A stretch of 64,000 nt of DNA from positions 7,688,001-7,752,000 of the forward strand of contig CM073323.1 of the NCBI GenBank assembly GCA_037043015.1, in the 5' to 3' direction. This document shows, one piece after another, positions 47,211 through 59,200 of this stretch. The notes below the pieces were generated by a model. The model saw only the letters and a program-made list of their open reading frames with translations, made no database searches and was not told where the DNA came from. Positions within the stretch are counted from its first letter, which is position 1; each line of letters opens with the position of its first letter. The position numbers and the translations under genes were made by a program. The stretch is from Bryum argenteum. Taxonomy: Eukaryota; Streptophyta; Bryopsida; Bryales; Bryaceae.

Positions 47211-47622
47211 ATTCCGTTAAAATGGCACTATTCTATGTGTCATTTTAGCAGAGCTAAAGTGCCATATTGTGCAAACGTGCCATTTTACAAGCATATTTTT
47301 GAACTGAAGTTCAGAAGTATTAATGCCTACAAAATGACATGTTTATTAATATCACACATGTACTCCGTAATATCACCAAATTTTCTGTAATATCACCAAA
47401 ATTTCCATAATATCACACATTTTTATGGTTTTTGACCATTGGACACAGTGAAAAGGCAATATTTCTGAACGGCCGTTCAGAAACATTGTTGTTTTTGAAC
47501 GGCCGCTCAGAAATATTTACCCTATCATGTCAAAACTCAACAAAAACTCGACAAAAACCAACATCAGTTTAAGCACCCCAAAAACGCGCCATTTTAGCAG
47601 AATAATGCCATTTTAACGGAAT
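47211..47622. mobile_element. MITE with ATTCCGTTAAAATGGCA termini
   Basis: Ends ATTCCGTTAAAATGGCAYTA and the reverse complement bound 412 bp. The middle holds a perfect 22-bp palindrome at 47462-47483 (TTTCTGAACGG then its complement), a second near-copy at 47495-47512, and three TAATATCACCAAA-type motifs. Non-coding. Confidence 0.65.
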
Positions 47623-47689
47623 ATTCAAATTATCAAATCGATGACAATTGAGCTTGAGTTGAGCCAAATGTATCGTGTAGGTACATTTA

Positions 47690-47998
47690 GGCCCAATTTA
47701 TACACAAGTTGGGGCTGGCCGGAGAGCAGGCCGGATTGAACGGCTAGGATTTGGGCCCAATGTGGGAAGTTCGGGACCGGGTAAACCTTGTCCTAATAAC
47801 CCAATTGCATTACTTTGGCCCGAACATTTTGGCGCCAAAACAGTGCGACGTAGGATGCCACATAGAATAAGTTGAAGTTTCGGTCGGGCCCTAGTATAAA
47901 GTCCTTGGGCTCGATTTGAAAGATTCGAGCCATCCTATTGGTTGAAATTTGAAGAATTCGGGCCGGCCCTCAATCTAGCCCCAAGTATAAAGTGGCCC
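47690..47998. mobile_element. Tourist/Harbinger-like MITE with TTA target duplication
   Basis: Inserted in the left arm of the surrounding inverted repeat. TTA flanks both sides (47687-47689 and 47999-48001). Ends are GGCCCAATTTATAC and GTATAAAGTGGCCC (reverse complement GGGCCACTTTATAC). The right arm of the host element carries the unoccupied site (GTACATTTAGCTCGAC in its reverse complement), which proves the boundaries. Confidence 0.8.
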
Positions 47999-48147
47999 TT
48001 AGCTCGACTCGAGCTAAACCCCCATTTCTCAAAATTAGTGAATGTTATAATTATAACGAATTACGTGTTCAATCAAAATACTTAATCCTGTACAGCAAGA
48101 TAATTTGGACAAATTCAACAAAATCTTCCATGAAGACAACACTGTAC

Positions 48148-48228
48148 AATTAAATGCCCTTACTTCACAATTAAACGACCTTACTTCACAATTAAACGAC
48201 CTTACTTCACAATTAAACGCCATATTCT
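48148..48228. repeat. 21-bp tandem repeat, about 3.5 units
   Basis: TTACTTCACAATTAAACGACC repeats with period 21; the first and last units differ at a few bases (AAATGCCC, AAACGCC). Confidence 0.9.
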
Positions 48229-48948
48229 ACACCAAGACCTAAATCTTGATCAATATATAGAATGCTCAAACATGGACAAAATTACCTAAAAAATATTAGA
48301 AGCTATAGAAAATACATGTAGCACCACTCATACCTACACTCAATGATTGAAGCTAAAGACAAGGTGGTTAATTACCCCAGAAGTTCCAAAAAATATGGAA
48401 AAAACATAGAGCAACATACAATTTAATTAAAAAAACAATATATATCATAAAAAATACACCACAATGGAGATAACAACAAATCATAAATGAATTAAAAAAT
48501 CACACCCATGTCAAGATTCCATCATCCCTATATGACGACCTACTTATTGACTCATAAATAAATATTTCAGCAATATTAGCGAAGAACGCAAACAAAATAG
48601 CAAGAAAATCACATCAAATTACACAAAAGAATGCATAAAAAAGGCTATATCCAAATTAAACACTTACATGAAGGAAGCCCCCTAAAAGATGAACAATAAA
48701 GTATTAAAAAAACCAAGAAACACCACTAGGCATTAGAGTGCATCACAGATTGCAGTTAGAAGAAGAACACCAGACCCGTAAGAACACGTAATTCGTTATA
48801 ATGGTAGTATTCACTGATTTTGAGAAGTGTGGGTTTAGATCGAGTCGAGCTAAATGTACCCACACAATACATTTGGCTCAACTCGAGCTCAATGGTCATC
48901 AATTTGATAATCTGAATATTCCCATTATAACGAATTAAGTGTTTAAGG

Positions 48949-49023
48949 GTTGGCGTGAATAAAGTGTCCGTTCGACCTACCCTTGATGATATGCCCACAA
49001 GACCTAACAACAGTGGTATAGGA
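48949..49023. repeat. Dispersed 75-bp repeat, copy 1
   Basis: Nearly the same sequence as 55559-55633, sharing AGTGTCCGTTCGACCTA, CCTTGATGATATGCCCA and AACAACAGTGGTATAGGAC in the same orientation 6.6 kb apart. Nature unknown. Confidence 0.85.
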
Positions 49024-49845
49024 CTACTAACCCCTCTCATGGTAAACACTCAGATTGCAGTTACAACACACTAACGAGCATACAAGACATTGCTAATGAA
49101 ATTTACATACAACAATCAATTATTGATAATCCCACTCTTCCAACAGGTTACTACCTGCAAGACCACCCCCCCCCCCCAAAATGCTCATGCAGAGTCAGTC
49201 AATATCCATGGCATGACCTAGAAAGCTTTGTAATAGATTAAAAAGAACACGTACAAACTCCGCTACATACATACTTTTTTAGTATCATGGGTTGTCCAAA
49301 AGTGCACCCACCTTACTAACTAGGAAGGACTTAGCATCATGTTTACCCAAGAGGGAATAGAAGTCACATTTGAGGTCATACTTTGGGCATAAGCATCCAA
49401 GGATAGGTCAAGTGAACACTCTATTCTAGCCGACCTCAAAATACGTTTGAATTCCTTCTTATCAAAATTGGTGTTCAAATGTTTACATAGAGGTGTGTAT
49501 ATGCAAGTTTGTGGGATTATAATTTTTGGATGTTTCATCTTAATCAAAAATAGTCTTCCATTCTTACACTAAAAATGTCTCTCTTTCCCAAATTCTTTTA
49601 TACCAATACTTTTCTGTCAGAAGAAAAATCAAGCCAACTACCGTATATAAAATTTCATGTGTGAATAATTTCAAAATCATTTTGGCATTTTGGCAATTCA
49701 GAAAATCTCTGAAGTGATGTTATTGAATTTTACATTACAATTTACATGTTATTGAAATACATGTAATTCAAAAACAATCATATTGAGCTATGGGATAATT
49801 TGAGCAACGGTTTTGATTTTAGAATTTTGCTTTGCCATAAACATA
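49024..49845. other. Intergenic, nothing supported
   Basis: Contains a run of 12 C near 49166. No gene-like frame. Confidence 0.5.
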
Positions 49846-50147
49846 CACTAGTAGAAAATGGTGTCCAAAAGTTGCCCGTAATTACATGTCTAGTATTTCA
49901 TAGAACCACTTATATTTTCCTACGACTCCGTACCCTCAAATCAATCAACACAACTACGAATATTTCATAAATTTTTATTATTGTAGTACACTAGCCTACA
50001 CTAGTATTGAATCAATAAAAATTCGTTGAAAATTACGACCTGTAATAATTACTTGAATGACACAAAGTTATACAATAAAACAAGCAGTTCTCTGTAATTC
50101 CGGACATGTAATAATAGATAAATTTTGGACACCACTTTCTGCTAGTG
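49846..50147. mobile_element. CACTA-type miniature element
   Basis: Ends CACTAGTAGAAAATGGTGTC and GACACCACTTTCTGCTAGTG are reverse complements with two mismatches; the CACTA start and GTAGAAAA context match the superfamily. 302 bp, no coding capacity. The 3-bp flanks (ATA, CCA) do not match, so a clean target duplication is lacking. Confidence 0.65.
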
Positions 50148-50985
50148 CCAGAGTATATCTGCATTGTCCACATTCAAGGTTATCTGGGAATTTAGAAGAA
50201 ATGTAGAAATGCCCTGTATCCCTAGTGATGCACAGTTGCACACCCACTTGCCATTTGACACCGTTTTTCTGAAAACAAACTGGTTCGTTCAAAGCCAATC
50301 TGCTAAGTATGCGTATATCAGCCATTCCATGTAAGCAAGTAATGATCCTACCACCTGCTACATAGTCGACTTAAGTAAATCAACATTAACCAGAGTAATA
50401 TTACACATAGATTCTTTCCATTCATGATTCTTTTTATGTGCATGGAACCTAAACACTGTCACCGATGTTAGTCCAACTATTAAACAACCAAGTAATCTGA
50501 ACATGAATGCTTTCGGAACATAATGAAACTGACTGCAACATCACCTTTCGCTAGCCGTCTCATCCACCAAACATGAGCACAACGACAGAAGAGCCCAGAG
50601 TCAGAGTCTCAGAGACATGCAATGCTTACACGAGGCAAAGCCATGTAACGCCAAATCACTTAATCAACAGTACAATCCTACAGAAGCTCAGCACTATTAT
50701 ATACATCTTCGTAGACGACGACAGTCATCTTGAAACCTTCGCCGCCCTTCTCAAAATTTGAAGTCATTACAGTTCATGAACCTCGCCTCCAGTACTCCAT
50801 CCCCATCCGAAAGTCGAGGATAGTTTCAGTCGGAAAAATCGAGGATAGCCTTGATCGATGAGTTGCAGGACGACTTGTCCTGCTCGGTGAGCATGAACAA
50901 TTGCAACTGTAGCAGAAGAAAAGCTGCAATCAGTTGTGGAACTTATCTGTATCTGATGGATCTATGATCCCGCAAATGACCTAGA

Positions 50986-51198
50986 TCATAGCGAGAAGCC
51001 GGAGTCGGAATAGTCATGAGAAGTGAGAGCGTCGGACAAGGAGAGAAGAAGAAGCTCCACAGGCTCCTGCAATGCGTCGCCGACCGTCAAGAACAAAAGC
51101 ACCGCAAGCACGATAATCGACAAGAGGTACGCTTGCAGGACAATACACGGCACCTTCTTCTTCCACTCCGGTTCATCCAGAACCCGTTGATCCTCCAT
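50986..51198 (-). CDS. Small single-span membrane protein, paralogue of the 54774 gene
   Basis: 70 residues from ATG 51198. The chain has a charged N terminus (MEDQRVLDEPEWKKK), then VPCIVLQAYLLSIIVLAVLL, FLTVGDALQEPVE, and a Ser/Leu-rich end with LSLSDALTSHDYSDSGF. A second gene 3.8 kb away encodes a protein matching over the span and its flanks (VP-IVL-AYL-S...LAVLLFL-VGDAL-EP-E...SLSDA--SH-Y--S-F). Conservation of the protein rather than only the DNA argues that both are real genes. No known family is recognised; the single hydrophobic stretch of about 22 residues predicts a membrane protein, and a longer GTG-led frame upstream is probably 5' UTR. No neighbour suggests a function. Confidence 0.6.
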   Translation of the reverse strand: MEDQRVLDEPEWKKKVPCIVLQAYLLSIIVLAVLLFLTVGDALQEPVELLLLSLSDALTSHDYSDSGFSL

Positions 51199-51319
51199 CG
51201 TCGCATAAACAAAACTAGCTGGCTGAACACCCACAGAGCTGGAGAGCCCTGGCTGCTGCTACAGAGGTTGAATCGATTGAAGTACTTTCGAATGATTGCA
51301 CCGCCGCTGGATCGATAAC

Positions 51320-51660
51320 TCGCTGACAAGGTACATGATCGACAACTCAAGTCGCAGAACGAGCTCTGATTTGAATAAGCAGTAGCAGGCCAAGATCAAA
51401 GTGATACGGAACATGCCAAGTTGCAGAACCAGCTCTGATTCGAATCAAAACGGCAGCAGGCCGGTATCGAACTGACAAGGTACATGATCAGTGCGACAAC
51501 TTGCAGAGCTAGCTTTCATTTGAATAAACGGTACTTGTAGCAGAATCGGAACTTGATGAGTGAGTCAAGTTGCAGTAGGTAGCTAGCAATGACATGGTTC
51601 CTGATAGATTAGTGAGTCAAGTTGCAGAGGATAGCAGCAGCAACTTGCGGTGAGAGTAGT
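51320..51660. repeat. Imperfect repeats upstream of the small membrane-protein gene
   Basis: CTGACAAGGTACATGATC occurs at about 51312 and 51472, GAGCTCTGATTYGAATMA-type blocks follow, and AGTGAGTCAAGTTGCAG occurs at 51561 and 51611. These are diverged direct duplications of the gene's 5' flank. Confidence 0.7.
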
Positions 51661-51666
51661 GCATGC

Positions 51667-52157
51667 TTAATTCGTAATGTCCAAAAAAGCCATAATATGG
51701 TCGTCTTTGACTTTGGTCAGGCTCTCAGTTACTAGATGAAGCTGAAATGTAGACTGTAGAGTTTTCCCTCACCTTTTAAGAAAGTCATTTTATGTTTCAA
51801 AATTTCTCATACTTTAAGAACTATTCACAGTCAAAGTTAGAAAACACTATTTTAAAACTGCCCCAAAGGCCCAAACTACAAATATATGCTCCTTTATTCT
51901 CAAAATCTGCCCAAAATCATTTGGATCGCAACAATTCTAAAATTCACCAAAAATTGAGATTTTAGTTTTTTCCAATTGTGAACATTATGATCTCACTAAG
52001 AGTACGCTATATATATAAAAGTTAGGTACTAGATCAGACAGTTACATACTTAAGAATAACTCAACATTCTAAAATTTCCACCTTGCAATGAAAGGAAATT
52101 TCCACCTTCCAGTGTTTGGCAGTTTTGAGGATCTCCGGGGGCATTTGGGGGTTCACT
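51667..52157 (-). mobile_element. TTAA-CCCCTAA element, copy 3, internally shortened
   Basis: Begins TTAATTCGTAATGTCCAAAA and follows the reverse complement of 4438-5275 through CATACTTTAAGAACTATTCA, AAAACACTATTTTAAAACTG, TTAGGTACTAGATC and TTTGGCAGTTTTGAGG. It ends near GGGGGTTCA at 52157, a mutated terminal GGGGTTAA. About 350 bp of the reference interior is absent. Confidence 0.7.
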
Positions 52158-54170
52158 TGAAACGAGGCTGTGTAGCAGAGCAAGTTGCGTATCATGCTGA
52201 TTTGATTCTTGTACGTAGATGTCGCCCCCTTCGCATTCTACTTTTTATTATACTTTACATAATTATATATATATATATATCTTTGACTCGGCTATTTTTG
52301 TGTTTGCTGAGAGTGGGCAATGGCAGTCTGTGTATTTTCAGCTTGAAGCTTGACCAACTCTTTAATGCTATGGCATCACTAATCGAGTACTGTAGGTGTA
52401 AATAATCAGGATTCTTGGAAATCAATCACAGTCGTGATTGATTTTGAGACCACGTTCAATGTGGATCACTGTTCAACGTGGTTGTAGACTTGTAGGTGAT
52501 GCATGTACGCTAAATGGTCGAATTGGGTTTCGCCACACTAATTAGTTGACATTGCGTATCAAGGAATAAATACTGCTGCAGTAGCATCTGAAATTATTTT
52601 AAGGCAGGTAGAGGTTGAACCTGTTGAACCTACTAGGCAAGAGATCTCAATTGTGGATGAATTTTACCCAACTGAGTCTTGCTTTTATACCATTTACTTG
52701 AAACTTGGTAGCTAAATGTGTACACAAATAGATTACCAATAAATATCATTATAGTTTATTACATTGAAACAGATGGTGAATTGGCAAGGTTGAGCGGTCC
52801 AAAAGATTCTCAAGAGTATATTCAAATTTATAATGTACCTCTTCATAAACTCTATTGAAAAAGAATATATAACTATGTTTTTGAATGCATCTCAACAAGT
52901 AATTTTTGGGAAGCAATTTTTTATTTTTTAAATTTTTTTCCCAAAACTCTTTAAAGAAAGATGAAGAGATGGCATCTATTACAATGGAATGTTCTTATGG
53001 GAACCGGGGTCCGTCAATAGGTTCAATCATCAAAAAAATAATCTCTAACGTATCATTTTCTTCTACAGTGTTCTTTTTGTCATGTTAATTTTTGATATAT
53101 ATACAACACTGGTGATATCCATCACCTAATATTTTTAAAATTAAGACGATCAAGCCTCAAAACCATTAATCCGTCTAACCTCCGTTGAAGCCCGAAATGA
53201 GTTCTTGCACTTTTAGGGAGTCGAGATGAAGGGGTTAAAAGTAACATTTTGCCTAACGGATATTTACCAGGCGCTTTTTATATTGCAACGTATACATGGT
53301 ATAACTTTCTATTCCAAATTCTAGTTTTAATACCTTCAACTAGAAATTTTAAGTTTCAAGTCAAAAATGGCAAATGAAAAAGTAATATTCTTGAATATTG
53401 TTTTTGGAATATGTTCATTAATTACTTAGTCACTACACAAGAGTTGTTAGTTAGTGTCACGTGGAGACTAGTGCAATGACCAGTAAATTATGGTAAATAG
53501 CAATATTTCTTAACTCTCTAGAGATTATTGTTCACTTTAGGTCGCCATTGCAATCGATGTCCCTTATCTTTTCTTCAAGCCACCACCTCTTGTAAATTCT
53601 TTTACGTGCAAGAAAGTTTCAAGCTTACATTTAGTGTCATGTTTGACGATTGGTGTTGTAACACTATGGTGACATATGACATTTAGTATTGCAGTTTGCA
53701 AGTAACGTTTGTAGCTCTAATCAACAACACTTGCGTATTGAAATTCCAAAGCACTGTCCAAGTCAAAAACAATCTTCACAATGCCCAAGAAAACTTGGGA
53801 GACAAACTTTGGATGTTATCTCTCAGATGGTGAACATTTAACAGTAAAGGTTCACAACCCTAGGAGTGCATAAGGAAAAGGAGGGTTTAAACTACATCAA
53901 GTAATTTCACTACACTACACTTAATAGGATGTGAAGTATAGTCAATGCAAAATCAGTTTATTTTAAACATGCAAAGAACTGACTTCCTCAACAATTCATC
54001 CGCCATTATCTTTTGTTGACTCTTCACCCCCTCATACTTTTAGGGCAAGATGGAGTAAGGTATTCCCTCCTCCATACGGTTTGTGAGACTGTCATCTATT
54101 CCAGTGTTATTGACTTGGTGTTGATGTCTTTGCAAGTACCAAAGGCAGATAGAAGTTCCTAACGATGCAT
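52158..54170. other. Intergenic, nothing supported
   Basis: AT-rich; an (AT)n run lies near 52263-52280. No exon-like frame. Confidence 0.5.
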
Positions 54171-54210
54171 GCATGCTGGAATCATTCACCTAGTGCTGAT
54201 TCCAGCATGC
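54171..54210. other. Perfect 14-bp-stem hairpin
   Basis: GCATGCTGGAATCA, a 12-base loop, then TGATTCCAGCATGC. The loop itself contains CAC...GTG that can extend the stem past a small bulge. It lies 560 bp 3' of the second small membrane-protein gene. Function unknown. Confidence 0.8.
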
Positions 54211-54595
54211 ACCCTAAATTAAGCATCTTATCATACAAACATTGAAGCAAGTCAAGGGACCAGATCCGTCCTCCCCCCCCACTCCAAGACACACACACAC
54301 AAAGCCAGATCAACCAGAGAGTGCAATGTCGATCAGAGAGTGCAAAAGAAAGACTGTGAACCGGAAGCCGCAACCCCCGAGGTTTGATTTCACTTAAATA
54401 ATCAAGGGACCTGTAAATCCCGATCCTACATCTGCTCACCAATATGTACATCATCGTAGCACTATTCAAAACTTGGAAGAACAGATCACGGCAGACAATC
54501 AAGGCTGCTCCCTGTTCATGGCTTCAATCCTTCGATTGCAAAGCTCCTGAGAATCCATCTGTGGTGAGTCTGTGCCTTCATCGGGGCCAAAGGAC

Positions 54596-54706
54596 TGCTG
54601 TAATCTCGTGAAGCTCGTCTGCTGTAATCTTGTGAAGCTCGTCTGCAGTAATCTTGTGAGGCTCGTCTACTGTGATCTTGTGAGGCTCGTCTGCACCAGA
54701 TCCCGC
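54596..54706 (-). repeat. 24-bp tandem repeat, four to five units
   Basis: On the plus strand the unit is CTCGTCTGCTGTAATCTTGTGAAG with a few changes. On the minus strand one frame reads DEPHKITA/DELHKITA four times (open frame 54578-54820). It lies just 3' of the small membrane-protein gene, whose own stop codon is at 54774-54776. Confidence 0.9.
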
Positions 54707-54773
54707 ACCCGAAGCTACAGCTTCGAAGAAGTCGTGTAACTGCTCTTGCAAACATCCGGTCGCTGAGGCTCTG

Positions 54774-54980
54774 TCACGTAAAGAAGCTAGATTCGAAGTA
54801 GTAATGCGAGATAAAAGCATCCGAGAGGGAGGTCATCAGATTCTCGGCTGGCTCGTGCAACGCGTCGCCCACAGCCAAGAACAAAAGCACCGCTAGAAAG
54901 AAGAGCGAGATCAAATACGCCCTAAGCACAATCCGCGGCACCCTAAACTTGCAGTCCAGTTCTTGCACCATGCCATCCAT
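54774..54980 (-). CDS. Small single-span membrane protein, paralogue of the 50986 gene
   Basis: 68 residues from ATG 54980. The N terminus MDGMVQELDCKFR is followed by the span VLRAYLISLFFLAVLLFL, then AVGDALHEPAENL and TSLSDAFISHYYFESSFFT. It aligns to the 70-residue protein at 50986 over nearly its full length with the same hydrophobic layout, and both genes lie on the minus strand, so a tandem duplication with later insertions between is likely. The family is unknown. A GTG-led extension upstream is open but not conserved with the paralogue, so the ATG start is preferred. Confidence 0.6.
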   Translation of the reverse strand: MDGMVQELDCKFRVPRIVLRAYLISLFFLAVLLFLAVGDALHEPAENLMTSLSDAFISHYYFESSFFT

Positions 54981-55052
54981 CTTGAATCTATCCTGCTCAC
55001 GATGATCGATCGAAGTAAGTTGCTCTACCGCAAAAAGGGGCTCTTTCTTCAC

Positions 55053-56275
55053 TCACAGAATGCTGGTCTCGAGAAAGCTTGAGGCAGACGGTTCACTGGA
55101 TCGATGCTTTGAATGATTTGGGTCTGAGGAGGGCTTTGATGGAGTGTTAGCTTGAATGGCAAGTTGGAGGCTGATGCAGAGCTATGATAGCAAGTGCGGC
55201 AATTGTGGCTATAATTGGGAAAGCAACTTGTGCATGGGGTTAAGTTAAGTGATGGCTGGCTGGCTGGCTGTAGGTGGGCAAGTGGGTCGGGAGTGAACTT
55301 GGACACCATGCTGAATTGATTCTGTAGTTGTCATGCGCTCCCCTTATCCGTCCCTTTCGTGCTTTTTATATTTCCCTTTGACTGAGCTACGTTCTCATTA
55401 GTTGTATCTGCCCTTGTGACTACCCCCACTGTGGCGACTTCCGGACATTCTGGTTCATGTCCCGACTGTTAGGGCATGGGCATGTTCATGTTAGGGCAAT
55501 TCTTTCTAAACCCAAGAAGAAGAACACTATACTGTACCCCTATACTAGACCCACATGGGTTGGCGCGAATGTAGTGTCCGTTCGACCTATCCTTGATGAT
55601 ATGCCCATAGGACATAACAACAGTGGTATAGGACATTGTAACCGAAGACAAAGACAGTGACCACATGTAAATAATATTAAATAAGTAAACGAATTTAAGT
55701 TAATAGAATTAGGGCTCGTTTACACTACGGTGGAAGGTTTTAGCGAATATATCAAATGTGATTATTTGGTTGAAACACAAGGCATTTTAAATGTGATTGG
55801 TTGGAAATGAAATTCTTGACCACTTGGTGGCTTTTGCACTGGAATGTAGACTAGCCCTTACTTGAGAATTAAGTAAGAATTGTTAGGTTTGGCAATTTTT
55901 ATTTTTTGTATAGTTTATAGCAATTGAGAGTCTAAATATTAGAAATATAGTTGTTTCACATATATATAGAAAATCATTGGAAGATGTTGGTACACATAAA
56001 TAAACAAAGTGTGCACAAGATTGAATGTATGAGCTACCATTAGTAAATGAGGTATGTAAATTAAAATAATCGTTACATCAAATCAAAGGTCCACGGATAA
56101 ATGTGAGTATGTTCTTTATTGTTTAATGAGAAGTTTTCAGGTTTAATTTTTTTTTTCTTAAAGATATGCCGACCTTACTTCTTATGTAGTAATGTAGCCC
56201 TTAGATCTCGTAGGAGACTTGATGTAATACTAGCATTGAGTGGTTAATTCTTTTTCATTCATGAGGTTCTGGTGT
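55053..56275. other. Intergenic; includes dispersed repeat copy 2
   Basis: 55559-55633 is the second copy of the 75-bp repeat also found at 48949. GGCTGGCTGGCTG occurs near 55255. No gene seen. Confidence 0.6.
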
Positions 56276-59200
56276 TTAACCCCTAAGAGCCCAATCAACC
56301 ATTTTATGGTCAATCTCAAATTTTGAGGAGCTGTACTTGGATAAAAAAAGATTTTTTTGGTGAATTTTTTTTAACATTTCAAAAGTTTGGTAAGTTGGGA
56401 ACCACATCCAATTCACAAAACCCTGTTTGGATTCACAAATTGTTCACAATAAGCCTTCAAACACAAACAACACACAATTAAGCAATTGTGCACTTGTACG
56501 TATAAAAGTGCACTTATGTAAGTACTCTCCAGTGTGCACTTCAAAACCCACATATATGGCTTGGAGAATGGGTTTTTTGATTAAAAATTCCACCAGTTGA
56601 AAACCATATAGTTTTTGTACAATAATGCATGTTAGAGAATAAATAGTTTTACCCAATGTCCTCAAGATTGATTTGTAATATTTGTCAGTTAATATGGTGA
56701 CGTCTTACTTGCGATAGGAGACATAGTACCCGGAAAGTAATAAACATGATACATTTGTAAATATATTTGTAGATACAAATATGGGTGTTACCCTAGTCCC
56801 TGTAATCATTTCTAACTCTCTCGTCTACCACTATACCTTCACCGGATACATTTAACTTGTTCATACATAAACACTTCATATCAATTACCATACAAACCAC
56901 GGTAAATGTACTATGATCATAACCTACTCCTTGGTATTTAAGGCTGCTTGTAAGCGTTCGTCGTCAATAGCTTCCGTTTGCATGGCTATATATTCCAAAA
57001 TGTGTGCCTTTGTGGATTGAGGAATACAAACTCTCCTCTCTACCTGCACTCCGTGTACTATGCGCTTCTCTGACGGTTGAACGACATTCACCGATAAGGG
57101 TTGTTCGTCAAACCATGAAAAAATACACGCCTCTTTCTGCACCCAATCGCGCTTCTCTCACCGGATGGCTCCCACAAGGACTCCATGCACTTCGCATAGC
57201 GTTGTGTAGTGGACCCGGTTCTTCAACGACGCCTTCTCTCATAATGGGGCAATACCAACATACTTTAATCTTTAACCTCCATGAGTTTTTCCCCTCTTCA
57301 ATCACCTTTCCTAGGTAAAAAGGTATGCCTGCTTCTACCTCCTCTCGAACAACACTTAGCGCAACAAATTGACCAAGATTGATGTCCATCTCGAGATTGA
57401 ACGATGGAAACGGATCGTTGCTACCTCCTTCTTGGTCTCGTGGAGAGATTTCTTCATGACGCAATGTCGACTAGTTCGTCGTCGTGCGTATGATGACCGC
57501 TGATTTGATGGTCTCTCTTTTCGTGTCCAAAGTATCCACGAGCCTCTCGCGTTCGGGAGCATGCCCACAATCGATCCACAACGGTTCTCTCGCGATTTTC
57601 AAAGAATAGTATTCTCACTAGGTATCGGCGATAAGCATCCCGAAGGTTGGGCGTTGGATGCATAGGATGGCCAAAACGGTGATGACTCGTGATCGGCAAT
57701 GCGGTCCTTTTTTGGAAACTCGCTAAATATTGTTTCAACCTCTCGTGCCTCATGTTTTGCATCACGGTTGACTTCCACGTATTGCAATCTTTGAATACAC
57801 CTATCCTCAGTATGCAATAAAATCGTCTAACGCCTTGAGCTCTCGCTCATCCGCCGTATATACGATCGCAAAATCGGGTCGTTCAACCTATTCGGGATGG
57901 ATCTCAAAGTTTGATCCCCTCTCTCCGGTCCCCAAGCATCCTTGCAATAGTGCTTATGTTGGACCTTGACGTTACAAGACCGTCCCGATTGCTAGAATAG
58001 AATCTCATGTGGTGAGGAAATGTGATGCCAACCAATGAATCCGATCCCGTCAATAAGTGCGGGGTTACAAACTTCTTCCAATCCCACACATTCTCTAAAA
58101 GTCGTGACGCTTACAATGCCTCCGTGGGTGAAGTTCCCTGTTCAATGAGAGTAACATTTCTTTTTAAAGAGTTCACGTCCGACCTCTTCAATGTGTTTGA
58201 GATACAACTAAATCGTTGATCGATATCTTCGTGCGTATGATGATCGACGATGAGGAAGGATAGTTCCACTTCCTGGAAGAATCCCAATCCAACCAAAGTT
58301 GCACACATTGCGAACATATAAATATTTTTGTTCTCGCGTGTGCGCTTGTCCGCTTGAATGCGTAACGTCGGTGGCAAGAATCCCTTCCTCCTCATGTAAT
58401 ACGTCTCCTATCACATGTAGTAATGTGCTCACGACTTGATTGCTATCATGCTTGTGGTGAGCTCGAACCACACATCACAAGACAATCCAATCCCATGCAC
58501 CAAGGCCCCGCATAGATGGATGGTCTTTACAAACCGATGCTCGATATTCTTGACGGTCCGACGTATTCGGGGTACCATGGTTGTATTCGATCCATGCCAT
58601 CTACTATAATACACATGTACATCTCGGGGTTGATATAACAAGACCTCTTGAATATCCAATAATGTCTACGTTCCTCCATTTGATTGAGCGGATGTAACAT
58701 GAACACCTCTTTAATCCTTATCTTGGCATCGGCATTGGTTGTCCCTTCCACGGCACATTTGTACTCCCAACAAAGATAACATTTTGAAAACCTAGAGAAC
58801 GGGGTACTTGGACATGGGAATACCTTAGCCGCCACATCCTCCGGAATGAGCTCATGGATATGGTTTCGCCGTTGCAAATTCTCTTCACCTCCTCGTTCAC
58901 GTAGTTAAATACATCAGATTTTACTGTGTTCATGGGAAGAAGAATAAGCGGCAAGACCTCGTTGTCACTCTTGCGACGAATGGATCGGTGGGGTTGAGGA
59001 CAACCGGCTTCATCTACGAAGCACTTAAAGCATGCCTCGGCAGCTGACATTCTGATACTCTCTCTAACTGGATCTGAAAGGGTATTACCGTGAACAGCTG
59101 TCACTCTGCCATATATCAAACAATCTTTCTTCAAGTCCTTAAAACGCCGTTGTGAATATCCAACCGCTACAGCGTAGCACGCATTGCAAACCTCTTTGCC

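Larger units (their letters stand above)
47619..48922. mobile_element. DNA element with about 150-bp terminal inverted repeats
   Basis: The right arm (48776-48922) is the reverse complement of a left arm that begins AATATTCAAATTATCAAATC at 47620 and resumes at 48000 (GCTCGACTCGAGCTAAACCC to ATAACGAATTACGTGTT, about 48072). The left arm is split by a 309-bp MITE. The about 700 bp between the arms is AT-rich and non-coding. Long TIRs of this size are typical of Mutator-like elements, but no 9-bp duplication was found. Confidence 0.65.

Noticed and set aside
50068-50325. 85-residue minus-strand open frame with protein-like composition
   Set aside because: It overlaps the right end of the CACTA-type miniature element and has no recognisable motif, so chance or element-derived coding is more likely.
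52088-52405. 105-residue plus-strand open frame
   Set aside because: Its first part lies inside the TTAA-family element copy and the rest runs through an (AT)n stretch; no homology or splice partner.
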